Positions 19,961 to 29,252 of a DNA stretch of 29,252 nt are shown in pieces. The notes below the pieces were generated by a model. That model saw only the letters and a list, made by a program, of their open reading frames with translations. It did no database searches and had not been told where the DNA came from. The DNA comes from Welwitschia mirabilis. Its lineage: Eukaryota; Gnetophyta; Gnetopsida; Welwitschiales. Position 1 is the stretch's first letter. Every line of letters begins with the position of its first letter. Where the stretch lies: positions 28,214,426 through 28,243,677 of the forward strand of contig JBOZIK010000001.1 in the NCBI GenBank assembly GCA_051453625.1. The letters run 5' to 3'. The position numbers and the translations under genes were made by a program.

Positions 19961-21115
19961 TGTTGTGAGTCTAATTAGTGATATTTAACATGATGTTTAC
20001 AGAGTGTTTTCAAGTCCTTCTTATAGGTTTAATGCTCAAGTTATCTCCTTTTGATATTAAAGATAAATAATTTATTTAAAATGAAGTAATTATGAAGCAT
20101 TTGAGAGATATATATGAAAGAAGATATTACACTAAGAGGATGTTATACCAAAAGAAATTAAATCAAGAGGACATTACATCAAAAAGACATTACATTAAGA
20201 AGACATTACATCAAGAAGACATTTTACATAAATAAGAAGATGTTATGTCAAGAAGATATTAAACCAAAAAGATGTTATACTAAGAAGACATTACAACAAG
20301 ATAACATTTTACATAATCAAGAATATTTTATGTCAACAAGACATCACACCAAAAATATGTTACACCAAAGAAGATGTTACACCAAAAATACATTACATGA
20401 ATAAGATATTACATTAAAAAAACATGTGAAAGAAGTTGTTACACTTAGAAGATGTTATAAAATTAGTGATATGATTACTCTTGATTTGTTACTACTCTTT
20501 GGTAACATGAATAGTTAATCCAAACCTATGAAAACACACCTTATATTCCTTATTTACCTATCTTTGGTTGCATTGATACTGCTTGCGATATTAGAGTATT
20601 TTGAGCAAGGGTCCATCCTAGTTGCAGAGAAGGGTGTTTTTTGATGTTGGGCATGTCTCCTTCATTAAAGATTCTAGCTTTGTAAAAGTATGTTGATATT
20701 TTAATTAATAAAATGATGATTGAAGCATTAATTTAAAATTAGCTTTTGAAATTCCTTATAATTAATGTTTATTACATTTAAGTGATATTTATTTATAATT
20801 GATATAAATTATAAGGGTCAACATGAATGACAATAAGTTATATCACTTGATTAGGATTTGCATTTAGGTTACATTCATCTTTGCATATTGCATTCATTCA
20901 CTACATCATTACATTTTCATTCTTAAGGCAGAATAGAAAATTATTTTAGTTTTTTTTAAATTCAAGTAATATTCTAATTTCCTTTTTTGAATTCTTCTCT
21001 AGAGTATGACATTTTGGTTAACTTCCATGTACTAGTGTGTTTGATGTAAATTTATTAATAATTATTATTATTAAAGATAAAATTAATTAAAATAAAATGA
21101 AAAATTGACTAGATG
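19961..21115 (+). mobile_element. LTR-F, diverged 3' LTR with a repeat array in U3
   Basis: It starts TGTTGTGAGTCTAATTAG behind a PPT. The U5 half keeps family landmarks seen in LTR-C: GATGTTGGGCATG before CTCCTTCATT (about 20643-20665), TTGCATATTGCATTC (about 20880), CATTCTTAAG (about 20919), and ACATTTTGGTTAACTTCCAT then ACTAGTGTGTTT (about 21008-21042). U3 differs entirely from LTR-B/C and holds a tandem array (20119-20460). The right end is not clear. By comparison with LTR-C it should fall near 21115, but no CA terminus or primer site stands out. Confidence 0.65.
20119..20460 (+). repeat. Degenerate 16-17 bp tandem array in U3 of LTR-F
   Basis: About 20 imperfect units of the form AAGAYRTTACAYCAAA follow one another. 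Examples are AAGACATTACATCA, AAGATGTTACACCA and AAGATATTACACTA. The core alternates between GACATT and GATGTT, as expected if an ancestral GACGTT core lost its CG either as CA or as TG. Position in U3 upstream of the promoter suggests enhancer-type repeats. Function is inference. Confidence 0.8.
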
Positions 21116-23302
21116 ATTTGCACCTAATAACCTCTAATAACTTTGTAGGTTTAGCTCAATAAATGTTTGAATTAATTTTTTCATACCCACTTATTTAAGT
21201 TAATTAATACCATAGTTTACTTGTGTGTTTTAACCTTGATTTACTATTTGTGATAGGACTAGAATAAATGTATTTATCAATGATTTTGTATTAAGATTAA
21301 ATAAGGGTTAATTTCCATCATTACATTACTTAATATCTTACAAATCCTCTTGATTTTGATCACTTAGTTTAACTTATCTAAGCTTAAGTTTAATTAATGA
21401 TGATAAGGCATCAAAAAGAACTAAAACTTTTTATTAGATTACTTTAAAAAATAACATAAAGATTATTAAAGGTTACTTTTACAAATATTTTTATGATCTT
21501 AAAATTTAAATGGTTATTATTATAAGGTGATTCGTCATCATTTATAACTTATAGTATATAATTAAGTTTATTCTCTTTCTTTATTTTAACTAGATAAGCT
21601 TTATTTGGCTTTTAAGTTATAAATATGGTATTGTATAATTTGAAATAAAAATACTCGTTGGAAGTTTGATTATTTTTAAGGGTATCTAATTATAAGGCAT
21701 TATTTTATGTATTTATATTTTTTCTAAAAGTTAATCTCTTTAAGAAATCATATAAGATTATTATTCTAAATTCTTAAGATAATTGTAATTCATCCAAGTG
21801 ATTATTAGCTATAGCTATAATGTAAAAGTGTATTCAAAGAGTTGAATTCATCATGTTTATAAGTTTTATAGGAATTTAGAATTATTATAAACATTATTAA
21901 TATACTGATCACTCAGGAATTGGGGATATAGTTAACCTTATGAATACTTTGGAACTATTTAAAATATAATCAACTTCTAAGATTATTAAGGTCTTAGTAT
22001 TATCATTAGTATAATGCTTATAATTGTTAGGATTACCATGAATGTAATTTGGTATTCATTTATAAATAGGAATACTATAGGTATAATTAAATTCACGACT
22101 ATTTGGACATAAAATTAAATTCATAACTATTAGGAATTAAAGTTATTATGATTATAAGTAATTTTATGATTATCAAAAAGAAGGATTATTAAAGATGTAA
22201 TTTTATCTATACTCTTATAAATTTATGAGTGCTTAACATAGGTATTATTTAAGTTAACCTATAACCTTGATACTAATTTTTAACACTCTATTTTTTCTTA
22301 ACCTAATTAAGTATCTTTTTTCCCTTTTTTTCCCTTAAATGAAGAGTAATCTTTTATTGCTATGTAGAGCTATAAATTCCAATACTACAATCAAAAAAAA
22401 AAAAACAAAGGTTGAATGACGAATCTAGAGCTATAAGCCAAGTAGAAAAATATTAGAGTTTAGAGAGAATGGTTAGTGAAAGGCACAAAAAACTAATAGA
22501 GAAATGTAAACTAGCTTTTCCTTCCTTCCTTCTAATGATTGTGGACCTACTGTGTAACAATGGTTGTCCATAATTTTGGCACAAATAGGTAGGTGATCAA
22601 GGTAAGTTAGAGAGCTGACTCCAAGAGCCTTCCCTGATTCCTGCTCTTGATTAAGCAAGTTTATCTCTGCAGAAAAACTAGTTCAAAGTGTGTTCTTTTG
22701 GCCATGTCATCAAGTACTCCTTTTAATGTAGAGGCCCCTTTGATTGGTCTGCTTTAAGTTGTGGAGGATCTCATTTTGAGTTCCAACCTATGTGCATCTA
22801 AGTTATTCTCCCTTTTTTTTTATTCTCTTTGTTTCTTTTTTAATATTTTTACCTAATAGATACAGTGAAATCTAGGATCAATTTTACTTATTTCTTTATT
22901 AGGAATTTTATATTCTAAAGAAAAACCATATTAATGTTATATATTTAACTATTTTTAATTTTATATTATTTTTGTTTACAAAACATAACGATGTCATAAG
23001 TCTATATCCTCCATTTCTTCCTAATGTTTATCACATAAAAGGATATCTTATAAATAGTTGAGGAGATGTAAACTTATTATAAAACATACATGGATAATTT
23101 TAAGAATAATAACTAACCAATATAATAGGATGTTGCAACCCCTATTAATGGCATTTAAACTCAACATTTGACCACATTATAAACATGATTTGATTCTACT
23201 TCAAATTCTAAACTATACAAACATGACTGAGCTTGACTCTATAGGCTTATACTTCACCTTGATATACTCCTAATATAGGTAACAGGAAGTATGTGAGGTA
23301 GA

Positions 23303-23403
23303 TGCATGTTTACAAATAAACCTCACTTCTTTGAAATATTTCTAAATGTTGCTGTGTATGCATGTTTACAAATAAACATCACTTCTTTGAAATATTTCTA
23401 AAT
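23303..23403. repeat. 45-bp tandem duplication with 11-bp spacer
   Basis: Copies at 23303-23347 and 23359-23403 start TGCATGTTTACAAATAAAC and end TATTTCTAAAT, and differ at one base (CCTC/CATC). This high identity contrasts with the decayed surroundings. Confidence 0.95.
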
Positions 23404-25450
23404 TGGTGCTACATAATCCATTAATGCTAAAGGATTAAGATATTAAGTTAAATTAAGTTCATAAATGAGTGGTATAGAAAATTATTAATCAAATCCACTT
23501 CTAGAATGAAATTATAAAAAACAAGAAAATAATGAGTAAAATCTAAGTATGGGAATGATTATTATTAGGATTATTTTGATTTAGTCTTGTTTGATGAATA
23601 CACCATAAAAATGCATGAATATAATTATAAATAACATAAATATTTAATAGATTATTTATTTAGTTATAATAATTATAATAATCATTAGATTTATTCTATA
23701 GAAATAATCCTAAAAGAGAAAACAAGCACTTAAACATCTATATATTAAAGGTTATAGTAATAAAAATCTAAATAAAGAAATATTATTATATTTTCCTTTT
23801 TCAATAATAATAATAAAATTTCAAATGTATTAGATTACATCTTAATAACATACTTAAAGTAAATAACCCATAGTTGGAGCTATGCCAATCCTAGAAGCAT
23901 TTTCCCATGCTCATATGACAATCTCTATTATATAAGAAAAATAAACATAAGAAGCATAGTTTAAGAGTGGTTATGAAGATATAATTCTTTAACTTAAACT
24001 CATATGGATATATTATAAGTTAACAAAATAAGTGATAAATTAAGAACTATTTCTATTACTTAAAATACTAAGGTAAAGCTCTCACAAGCATGCATATTCA
24101 AAGTAGGATAAAGAAAAAAGGTAAAAGGGGTATTTCCCCTAATAGACTATTATTTCTAAGTATTGTGACTTAAGGCTAGTAATAGAAACTTATTTTATAT
24201 ACTTAAGTTACCTATATAATTTTATTTAATAATTTTTTCATAATTTAAAACATAATTATAATGTCTTTTTGCTCTAAGGAGACATCAAATCCAAAAATTT
24301 ATAATTAATTAATTAAAAAGTAAAAAATAAATTACAGGAGTTTTTCATAAACTAGACTTCTGATAGGATCCTTAGAAATTAACTTAAACTCTCTTGGAAT
24401 TCTAAAAATATTATTTCTAAGGTCATTATTTAAGATTAAAAACTATTAAAATTACTAAAATTACAATCCTACCACACTAAACTAAAATTATTATAACTTC
24501 CAAAATACTTTACATTTTTAAATGATTCAATATGTTTTGACAATGTTATTGAATTTCATAAAACTTAAGATGCTTAATTTTTTAGATATCTTATCTATTA
24601 ATTACAAAAACATAAATTATTACTTAATATTTTCTATAAAATGTATTTCAATAATTTATAAGTACTAGTTAATGAGCTATGGGACTTTTAACGTATGTCT
24701 CTATTCTAGAAATTTAATTTTCACTATGAAAAAAAAGTAAATTCTTTATAATAAATTATGTAATAATTTAGATCACTAAAATAATGGATATCCGAGATAA
24801 TTATTTATAAGATATCTTAACTAAATTTACTAATGAAAATTATTATAAAAAGAAAAATCAAATCAATTCAAAAAGAATTACTTACTATAAGCCTTAAAAT
24901 TACCATGAAAAAGTACCAGCCTTAAAGATATTATTGAGGATTAGACTTTGTTCCTAATAAGGTGGATTTAATTCATGATAAATGAAAATATAATATTATA
25001 AAATAATCATTAGTACCTAACATTTTTTTCTTATTTTGCCTTCTTTTCTTTTCTTTTAATAGTAAAATGCTTAGTTACTTAGCCATAATCATCCATTACT
25101 AATATAAATTACTAAGCATAAAAGATTCATTATATCTTTTCAAGTCTTTATAAGAGCTAATGGGAGGGAATAATATTTTATAACATAATTGCATAAAAAC
25201 CATAAATAATTCCCTAATGTAATATCACATCATTCCACTAGAGTCTTTAAAAGAGATCATATAGATAATATGAATAAAGAAATTGCTTAAAAAGATTAGT
25301 AAGTCCTTAAGTATTAAAGATTAATAAAGATTCAAGCTTAAGAATCCTTAGCTCCAAGCTTTCAAGCTCTAAGATTCATAAGAAGAAGAATGAAAAGAAA
25401 GATATAGGAAAGAATGAAATGCAATTACATATAAAATGGAAAGTATCTCC

Positions 25451-25465
25451 CCTTTTTTTTATAAG
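25451..25465 (-). promoter_or_regulatory. TATA-like box on minus strand, weak
   Basis: The minus strand reads CTTATAAAAAAAAGG, preceded by TATATATAGAAATCATTG. The context resembles an LTR promoter of another family, but no LTR ends were found, and such boxes are common by chance in AT-rich DNA. Confidence 0.2.
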
Positions 25466-26405
25466 AGAGACAATGATTTCTATATATACATAATAAAAGG
25501 CACATAGCTTAAAATCATAAGATTACATGAATCATTAATTATAAATAGAGTAAGTAACATTTTAGTACAAAATAAGGTCATATTTGTAACTTATGCATCT
25601 AACTAGGATGAGTAATATTCTTACTTTAATTATTAAGGTTAATTATGTGCATCATTTTCTTATGCTAGATCCTCCTTAATTTTTGATAGGCTCATAGGTA
25701 AGTTTAATTCATCTAAGACATGCATTAAAAGAATAAATGCATAAATTTTAAATTTTTCATGTGGCATAATAAGATTAACTCTTCAATTCAAATGAGTAAA
25801 ATAATAAATATGCTAGGAATCACGTGCCCTTATGCATTGTTGCGATGCGAATTTAAGCAATGTTTCATGCCTTGATTTAATTCCTATNNNNNNNNNNNNN
25901 NNNNNNNNNNNNNNNNNNNNNNNNNNNNNNNNNNNNNNNNNNNNNNNNNNNNNNNNNNNNNNNNNNNNNNNNNNNNNNNNNNNNNNNNNNNNNNNNNNNN
26001 NNNNNNNNNNNNNNNNNNNNNNNNNNNNNNNNNNNNNNNNNNNNNNNNNNNNNNNNNNNNNNNNNNNNNNNNNNNNNNNNNNNNNNNNNNNNNNNNNNNN
26101 NNNNNNNNNNNNNNNNNNNNNNNNNNNNNNNNNNNNNNNNNNNNNNNNNNNNNNNNNNNNNNNNNNNNNNNNNNNNNNNNNNNNNNNNNNNNNNNNNNNN
26201 NNNNNNNNNNNNNNNNNNNNNNNNNNNNNNNNNNNNNNNNNNNNNNNNNNNNNNNNNNNNNNNNNNNNNNNNNNNNNNNNNNNNNNNNNNNNNNNNNNNN
26301 NNNNNNNNNNNNNNNNNNNNNNNNNNNNNNNNNNNNNNNNNNNNNNNNNNCCTATCCTAAGAATGTTAGGTATTGTTGAAGATGATTAGGGATCAAGGGG
26401 GAGAC

Positions 26406-26417
26406 CTTTATTTATAG
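26406..26417 (-). promoter_or_regulatory. TATA box of LTR-D
   Basis: CTATAAATAAAG on the minus strand, followed by TAATCATCTTCAACAATA, which parallels TAGTCATCTTCGACAGTA in LTR-X. Confidence 0.65.
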
Positions 26418-26992
26418 AAAGAAAGGAAAGATAAACTGAAAGAAAGGTAAAGTAGAAACTCTAGCTAACATGCATAAGAAAGTCATAATAAGCAGGCAAT
26501 AACTCAGGAATACATTCTATAAAAGTGATAGAGAACAGTGTCATTCTTCTGGTTGTCCAGATGATGTAGGAGATGACAAGGATTGATAATGAGTTATTTA
26601 CTTAGCTTCTAGTTTACTGCTTGTGATCTGCATGCAAACTATTATCAACTATTTTTGGAGATGTCATCCACTAGTGTCATCTAGATAATGATGTGAATGA
26701 TGAGGTCTGATAAGAAGATCTTTAGTTTAGCTACATATTATCTAGAAAGGACACTATCATATGCTTAATTAGAATTGTCGTCCTGCCTATCGTCTTGATG
26801 ACAGAGGGGATGACAGTCTTTTCTTCATTTTTAGTCAGTTTGATATTTTGATATTTATAGGAATAATCATCTAAAAATACAATTTATCCATATCTGCATG
26901 AAATGCTTATGAATTATCTGATAAACTGCATGTTTTCATCTTGTGCTCCTAGATTCTCAATTGTTATAAGAACTAGGCATTTATCTATTAGT

Positions 26993-27158
26993 TTATCTAC
27001 AAAACAACTCAAAATACCCTATCAANNNNNNNNNNNNNNNNNNNNNNNNNNNNNNNNNNNNNNNNNNNNNNNNNNNNNNNNNNNNNNNNNNNNNNNNNNN
27101 NNNNNNNNNNNNNNNNNNNNNNNNNTTATCTGCAAAACAACTCAAAATATCCTATCAA
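26993..27158. repeat. 33-bp LTR segment duplicated on both sides of a gap
   Basis: 26993-27025 and 27126-27158 both read TTATCT(A/G)CAAAACAACTC then AAAATA(C/T)CCTATCAA, with two mismatches, and flank the 100-N run exactly. LTR-X has this segment once. Either the assembly joined two LTR copies, or a duplication or a further insertion lies in the gap. Confidence 0.85.
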
Positions 27159-27183
27159 ATACACTTAAGTTGGCATCGCAACA

Positions 27184-27197
27184 TAGCCCCCCACTTA
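27184..27197 (-). other. Polypurine tract of element D
   Basis: The minus strand reads TAAGTGGGGGGCTA directly before the LTR-D start, preceded by CAGGGACTGATAAGGC. This matches the PPT of A and the one before LTR-C. Confidence 0.8.
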
Positions 27198-28662
27198 GCC
27201 TTATCAGTCCCTGATAAAACCAGGCGGTAAACTGTGTTTGCAAGCCAACTTTTTTAAGCAATAAAAGATCTAGGATACCTAAAGAAGGCAATTGAAATAT
27301 ATCTATCAGTAATGGACTGAATTCAAAAATTTTAAAAACTAAATAAAGTACCTATGTAGCATTAGATGTTTGTCATCTAGTACGTTGCCCGGATGATAGT
27401 GGGCATGATAGACTCCTTAAAAGTTTTTCAGGGTCTAGAACCTATAACAAAAATCAAAAATATTAGATCTTCTCTATGATAAATTGTTAAATAAAAAGAT
27501 GATAATCAAAAATTGAAGAATTTTATTTCAGAAATATGCAATCATGTATTCATAAATAAAAAAAATTATATCAGAAATATGCAATACTGAAATTATATGT
27601 GTATCTTACCCCCACTTAAAATATTCAATGCGTCTTGAATTACCTAAACTAATGAAAATGAAAAAGGTAATAACAACTGGAATGAAAACTACTAAACTAA
27701 TAAAGTTCTAAGGAAAGAAGAAAATGGAAAATACTAGAAAATAGTAGACATGAAAATGGAAGAAAAGCAGAGACGAAATAGACATAAGGAACAAGAAGAA
27801 GAGTGATTACCTATTCTAAGTACGAACGTAGCAAAATTCAAAGGAAAATATCATAACATTACTTGATTAAAGATGCATGACAAAATGTATTAACTTGATA
27901 AAGTTCATTCGAGGGAGTATTGGTTATGGCGATATCCAAAGTTTCAAGTGTGTAGAACAATAAGGTCAAAATCGAAAGTTACTTAGAAATGGACTCATCT
28001 ATTTCTACCTACAAAATCATTGAAATCTTCAAAAGTAAAATGATCAAGTGGGAATGCTAAAATTAGTATTTCTTTTACCATGATGAGGAGAGTTCAACCA
28101 CTATCAGAGGAGTAAGGACTCATGAAGCATGACCAATTAACATCTCAATGGAGTTTCCACAGCTACCATATTACACTACTAAAGGCTCCTCTCAGAAATA
28201 TTTGCCCTGGTGTACATGTGATAGGACATCATGTTTTTCACTGTTCTTTCTTTTCTTTTTTTTTCTTTTTTTTTAAAAATAAAAGGATNNNNNNNNNNNN
28301 NNNNNNNNNNNNNNNNNNNNNNNNNNNNNNNNNNNNNNNNNNNNATAGAAAAGAACACTCCTTAATAACTTAAGATCTAACCATTATTGAAAAAAACAAC
28401 ACAAAAAATAAAGTATCTTCCTGTAAATACAATCCATAAACATGGGAATGTCTTAAGATTGGGTGAATCCAATCTTACTGCTTATAAATGCCCAAGTATA
28501 AAACTAAACATGATACTTTATAAAGTAATACATAAGTCAAGTGAAAAAATGATCAGATAAAGTTATAATATTTAACTAAGGAAGTAAGCTAAGGAAGAAC
28601 TTAGGTAGGAAATAAATGCTTCTACTATGTTCACAATTGCATCTAAAATTCCTCATATCATT
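27198..28662 (-). other. 3' internal region of element D, non-coding
   Basis: It runs on the minus strand from the protease relic to the PPT. It contains the block shared with element A (28232-28078), a purine-rich run (RC of 28243-28288) and an N run at 28289-28344. GTCATC and GGATGAT motifs occur at about 27375-27400. No RT, RNase H or integrase motif was found, so the D interior is deleted between about 28660 and 28290. Confidence 0.6.
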
Positions 28663-29252
28663 TCAATCGTTTTCTATGTATGCATACCATTTTCCATCCA
28701 TAATATTTATGATCTGTTCTTTTATGATTTGCTTTAGGTTTGGAGGGGTTTGTAAACATAGGTTAGGTTTTAGATCTTCATTCAAATCTAAATTATTGAC
28801 TAGATCTTTTTCTACTGCATTAAAGACTCGTATTAAAAATCATTTGTTTTTAAAGTGAAATTTTATTAATTGAGTTTTAGTATCTATGATGTAATGGACT
28901 ATTGCACAGAAAGCTCTACCTAGAAGTAGGAGATATATATTTTAATTCTTGACTTTTAAAACAATGACATCTATGGGGTAGAAAGCTTCCTCAATCTGAA
29001 TGACCAAGTCCTTTATCGCTCCGAAGGATTTCTTAATAGATGAATCAGCTAACTCCAAGACAATTTCTATAGGTTCTATTCTTTCTTCCAATCCTAAACA
29101 TTTACAAATGTGCAAGGACATGATGTTAACATTGGTTCCTATATCTATCAAGGCTTTCTTAATTCTTCGATTCCCTTATAATATGACACTAACTATTGCT
29201 GCCTCTGAATCTTTAAATTTTGGATACTTCTTGAAAACTAAATTTCTAATGG
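28663..29252 (-). pseudogene. Protease relic of element D with C-terminal linker (partial)
   Basis: The best-preserved reading frame in the window. A single minus-strand frame runs from the right edge to the stop at 28663. It holds lead-in KKYPKFKDSEAAIVSVIL, then KKALIDIGTNVNIMSLHICK with catalytic Asp at 29143-29145, LADSSIKKSFGAIKDLVIQI, VIVLKVKN, LLLGRAFCAIVHYIIDT, FLIRVFNAVEKDLVNN, and the linker LNEDLKPNLCLQTPPNL ending MDGKWYAYIEND. Only three in-frame stops interrupt it (near 29184, 28942 and 28856), with no frameshift seen. This suggests D is younger than A and E. Gag and the 5' LTR should lie beyond the right edge. Confidence 0.85.

Larger units (their letters stand above)
12655..21115 (+). 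mobile_element. Composite element E (gag-PR, LINE fragment, 3' end with LTR-F)
   Basis: It runs gag (about 12800-13780), protease (about 14440-14906), LINE fragment (about 14908-17602), unrecognised stretch (17603-18860), 3' non-coding region, PPT (19946-19960) and LTR-F. Gypsy RT, RNase H and integrase are absent. The left LTR (C) and right LTR (F) start differently (TGATGCACAACA against TGTTGTGAGTCT), and only their U5 halves align loosely. The stretch is therefore probably a patchwork of at least two related elements rather than one element with a LINE inside. The right boundary of LTR-F is uncertain. Confidence 0.55.
21116..25832. other. AT-rich region without recognised genes
   Basis: About 4.7 kb, very AT-rich, with stops in all frames. 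I recognise no gene or gypsy domain. A less AT-rich island at about 22420-22800 has no coding pattern I can identify. It contains small duplications: an AAATTAAATTCA...ACTATT pair around 22085-22138, TAGAGCTATAA at 22365-22375 and 22426-22436 around a 13-A run, and the 45-bp repeat at 23303-23403. It may be old intergenic DNA or an unrecognised element into which D inserted. Confidence 0.5.
25838..27183 (-). mobile_element. LTR-D, 3' LTR of element D, with two gaps
   Basis: On the minus strand it starts TGTTGCGATGCC at 27183, behind a PPT, and ends GCATCGCAACA at 25838, giving an 11-bp terminal inverted repeat. The left end aligns with the U5 end of LTR-X (both include AATGTTT then ATGCCTTGATT on the plus strand), and the right end aligns with LTR-X's U3 start. 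The TATA box is at 26406-26417. N runs at 25888-26350 (463) and 27026-27125 (100) hide part of it. No primer site lies left of 25838, so this is a 3' LTR and 25833-25837 (TGCAT) is the expected target-site copy. U3 is rich in GTCATC/GATGAC motifs. Confidence 0.85.

Noticed and set aside
20119-20460. Repeat array considered as a CRISPR array
   Set aside because: Units are contiguous, 16-17 bp, degenerate and without unique spacers, and they lie in an LTR of a plant retroelement.
22365-22436. TAGAGCTATAA direct repeats around a 13-A run, considered as a small retroposed insertion with target duplication
   Set aside because: The A-run lies in the middle of the 50-bp insert instead of at its end, and an 11-bp repeat can arise by chance in AT-rich DNA.
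22473-22658. Minus-strand 61-codon open frame in the less AT-rich island, considered as a host gene exon
   Set aside because: No recognised motif, no clear splice sites and short length. It is no longer than chance frames in the region.
25832-26389. A 185-codon open frame on the plus strand
   Set aside because: Most of it spans 463 unknown bases. Its real bases are the two flanks of LTR-D on the opposite strand, so the length is an artefact.
1-29252. tRNA, rRNA or other structured RNA genes
   Set aside because: No tRNA A/B-box pair with a cloverleaf and no rRNA signature was seen on reading either strand. The only tRNA-related sequences are the primer-binding sites.

Overview
The window looks like gene-poor, AT-rich heterochromatin from a seed plant, probably a dicot. 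I see no intact gene and no host gene that I can support. Almost everything recognisable is broken long terminal repeat (LTR) retrotransposon of one extended Ty3/gypsy family, plus one 5'-truncated plant LINE. The gypsy copies look Athila-like: the protease, reverse transcriptase (RT) and integrase (IN) have Athila-type motifs, no chromodomain is seen, and the primer-binding sites resemble the 3' end of tRNA-Asp. Species cannot be fixed from this sequence.

Layout. (1) 1-1931, minus strand: the 5' end of element X, with LTR 840-1931, a primer-binding site at 819-836 and a gag relic at 1-228 running off the left edge. X sits inside an LTR of element A. (2) 1932-11282, plus strand: element A, with the remaining right half of its 5' LTR (1932-2506), gag, protease, RT, RNase H, integrase, a long 3' non-coding region, a polypurine tract (PPT) and a 3' LTR (LTR-B, 10080 into a gap). 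(3) 11383-12654: a second PPT plus full LTR (LTR-C) directly behind a 100-N gap. (4) 12655-about 21115, plus strand: composite element E, with gag and protease, then a 2.7 kb LINE fragment (about 14908-17602), an unrecognised 1.25 kb stretch, 3' non-coding sequence, a PPT and a different, diverged LTR (LTR-F, 19961-about 21115). (5) about 21116-25832: very AT-rich sequence with no recognised gene, holding a tandem duplication. (6) 25838-29252, minus strand: element D, with a 3' LTR (25838-27183, two gaps inside), a PPT, a 3' non-coding region and a protease relic running off the right edge. D lacks RT, RNase H and integrase between protease and 3' end.

How it fits together. These parts are layers of insertion, not a working pathway: A and its relatives came first, X landed in A's LTR, and a LINE fragment lies within E. 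All copies are old. Stops sit mostly at ancestral Trp, Gln, Glu or Lys positions, and zinc-finger and catalytic residues are lost mainly by C-to-T or G-to-A changes, as expected from deamination of methylated cytosines. The most unusual signals are a roughly 16-17 bp repeat array in the U3 of LTR-F whose units split into TG and CA versions of one apparent ancestral CG core, GTCATC/GATGAC dyads in the other U3 regions, two assembly gaps flanked by duplicated LTR termini or PPTs, and E joining unlike LTRs. I found no evidence for a new biological system beyond this retroelement family.
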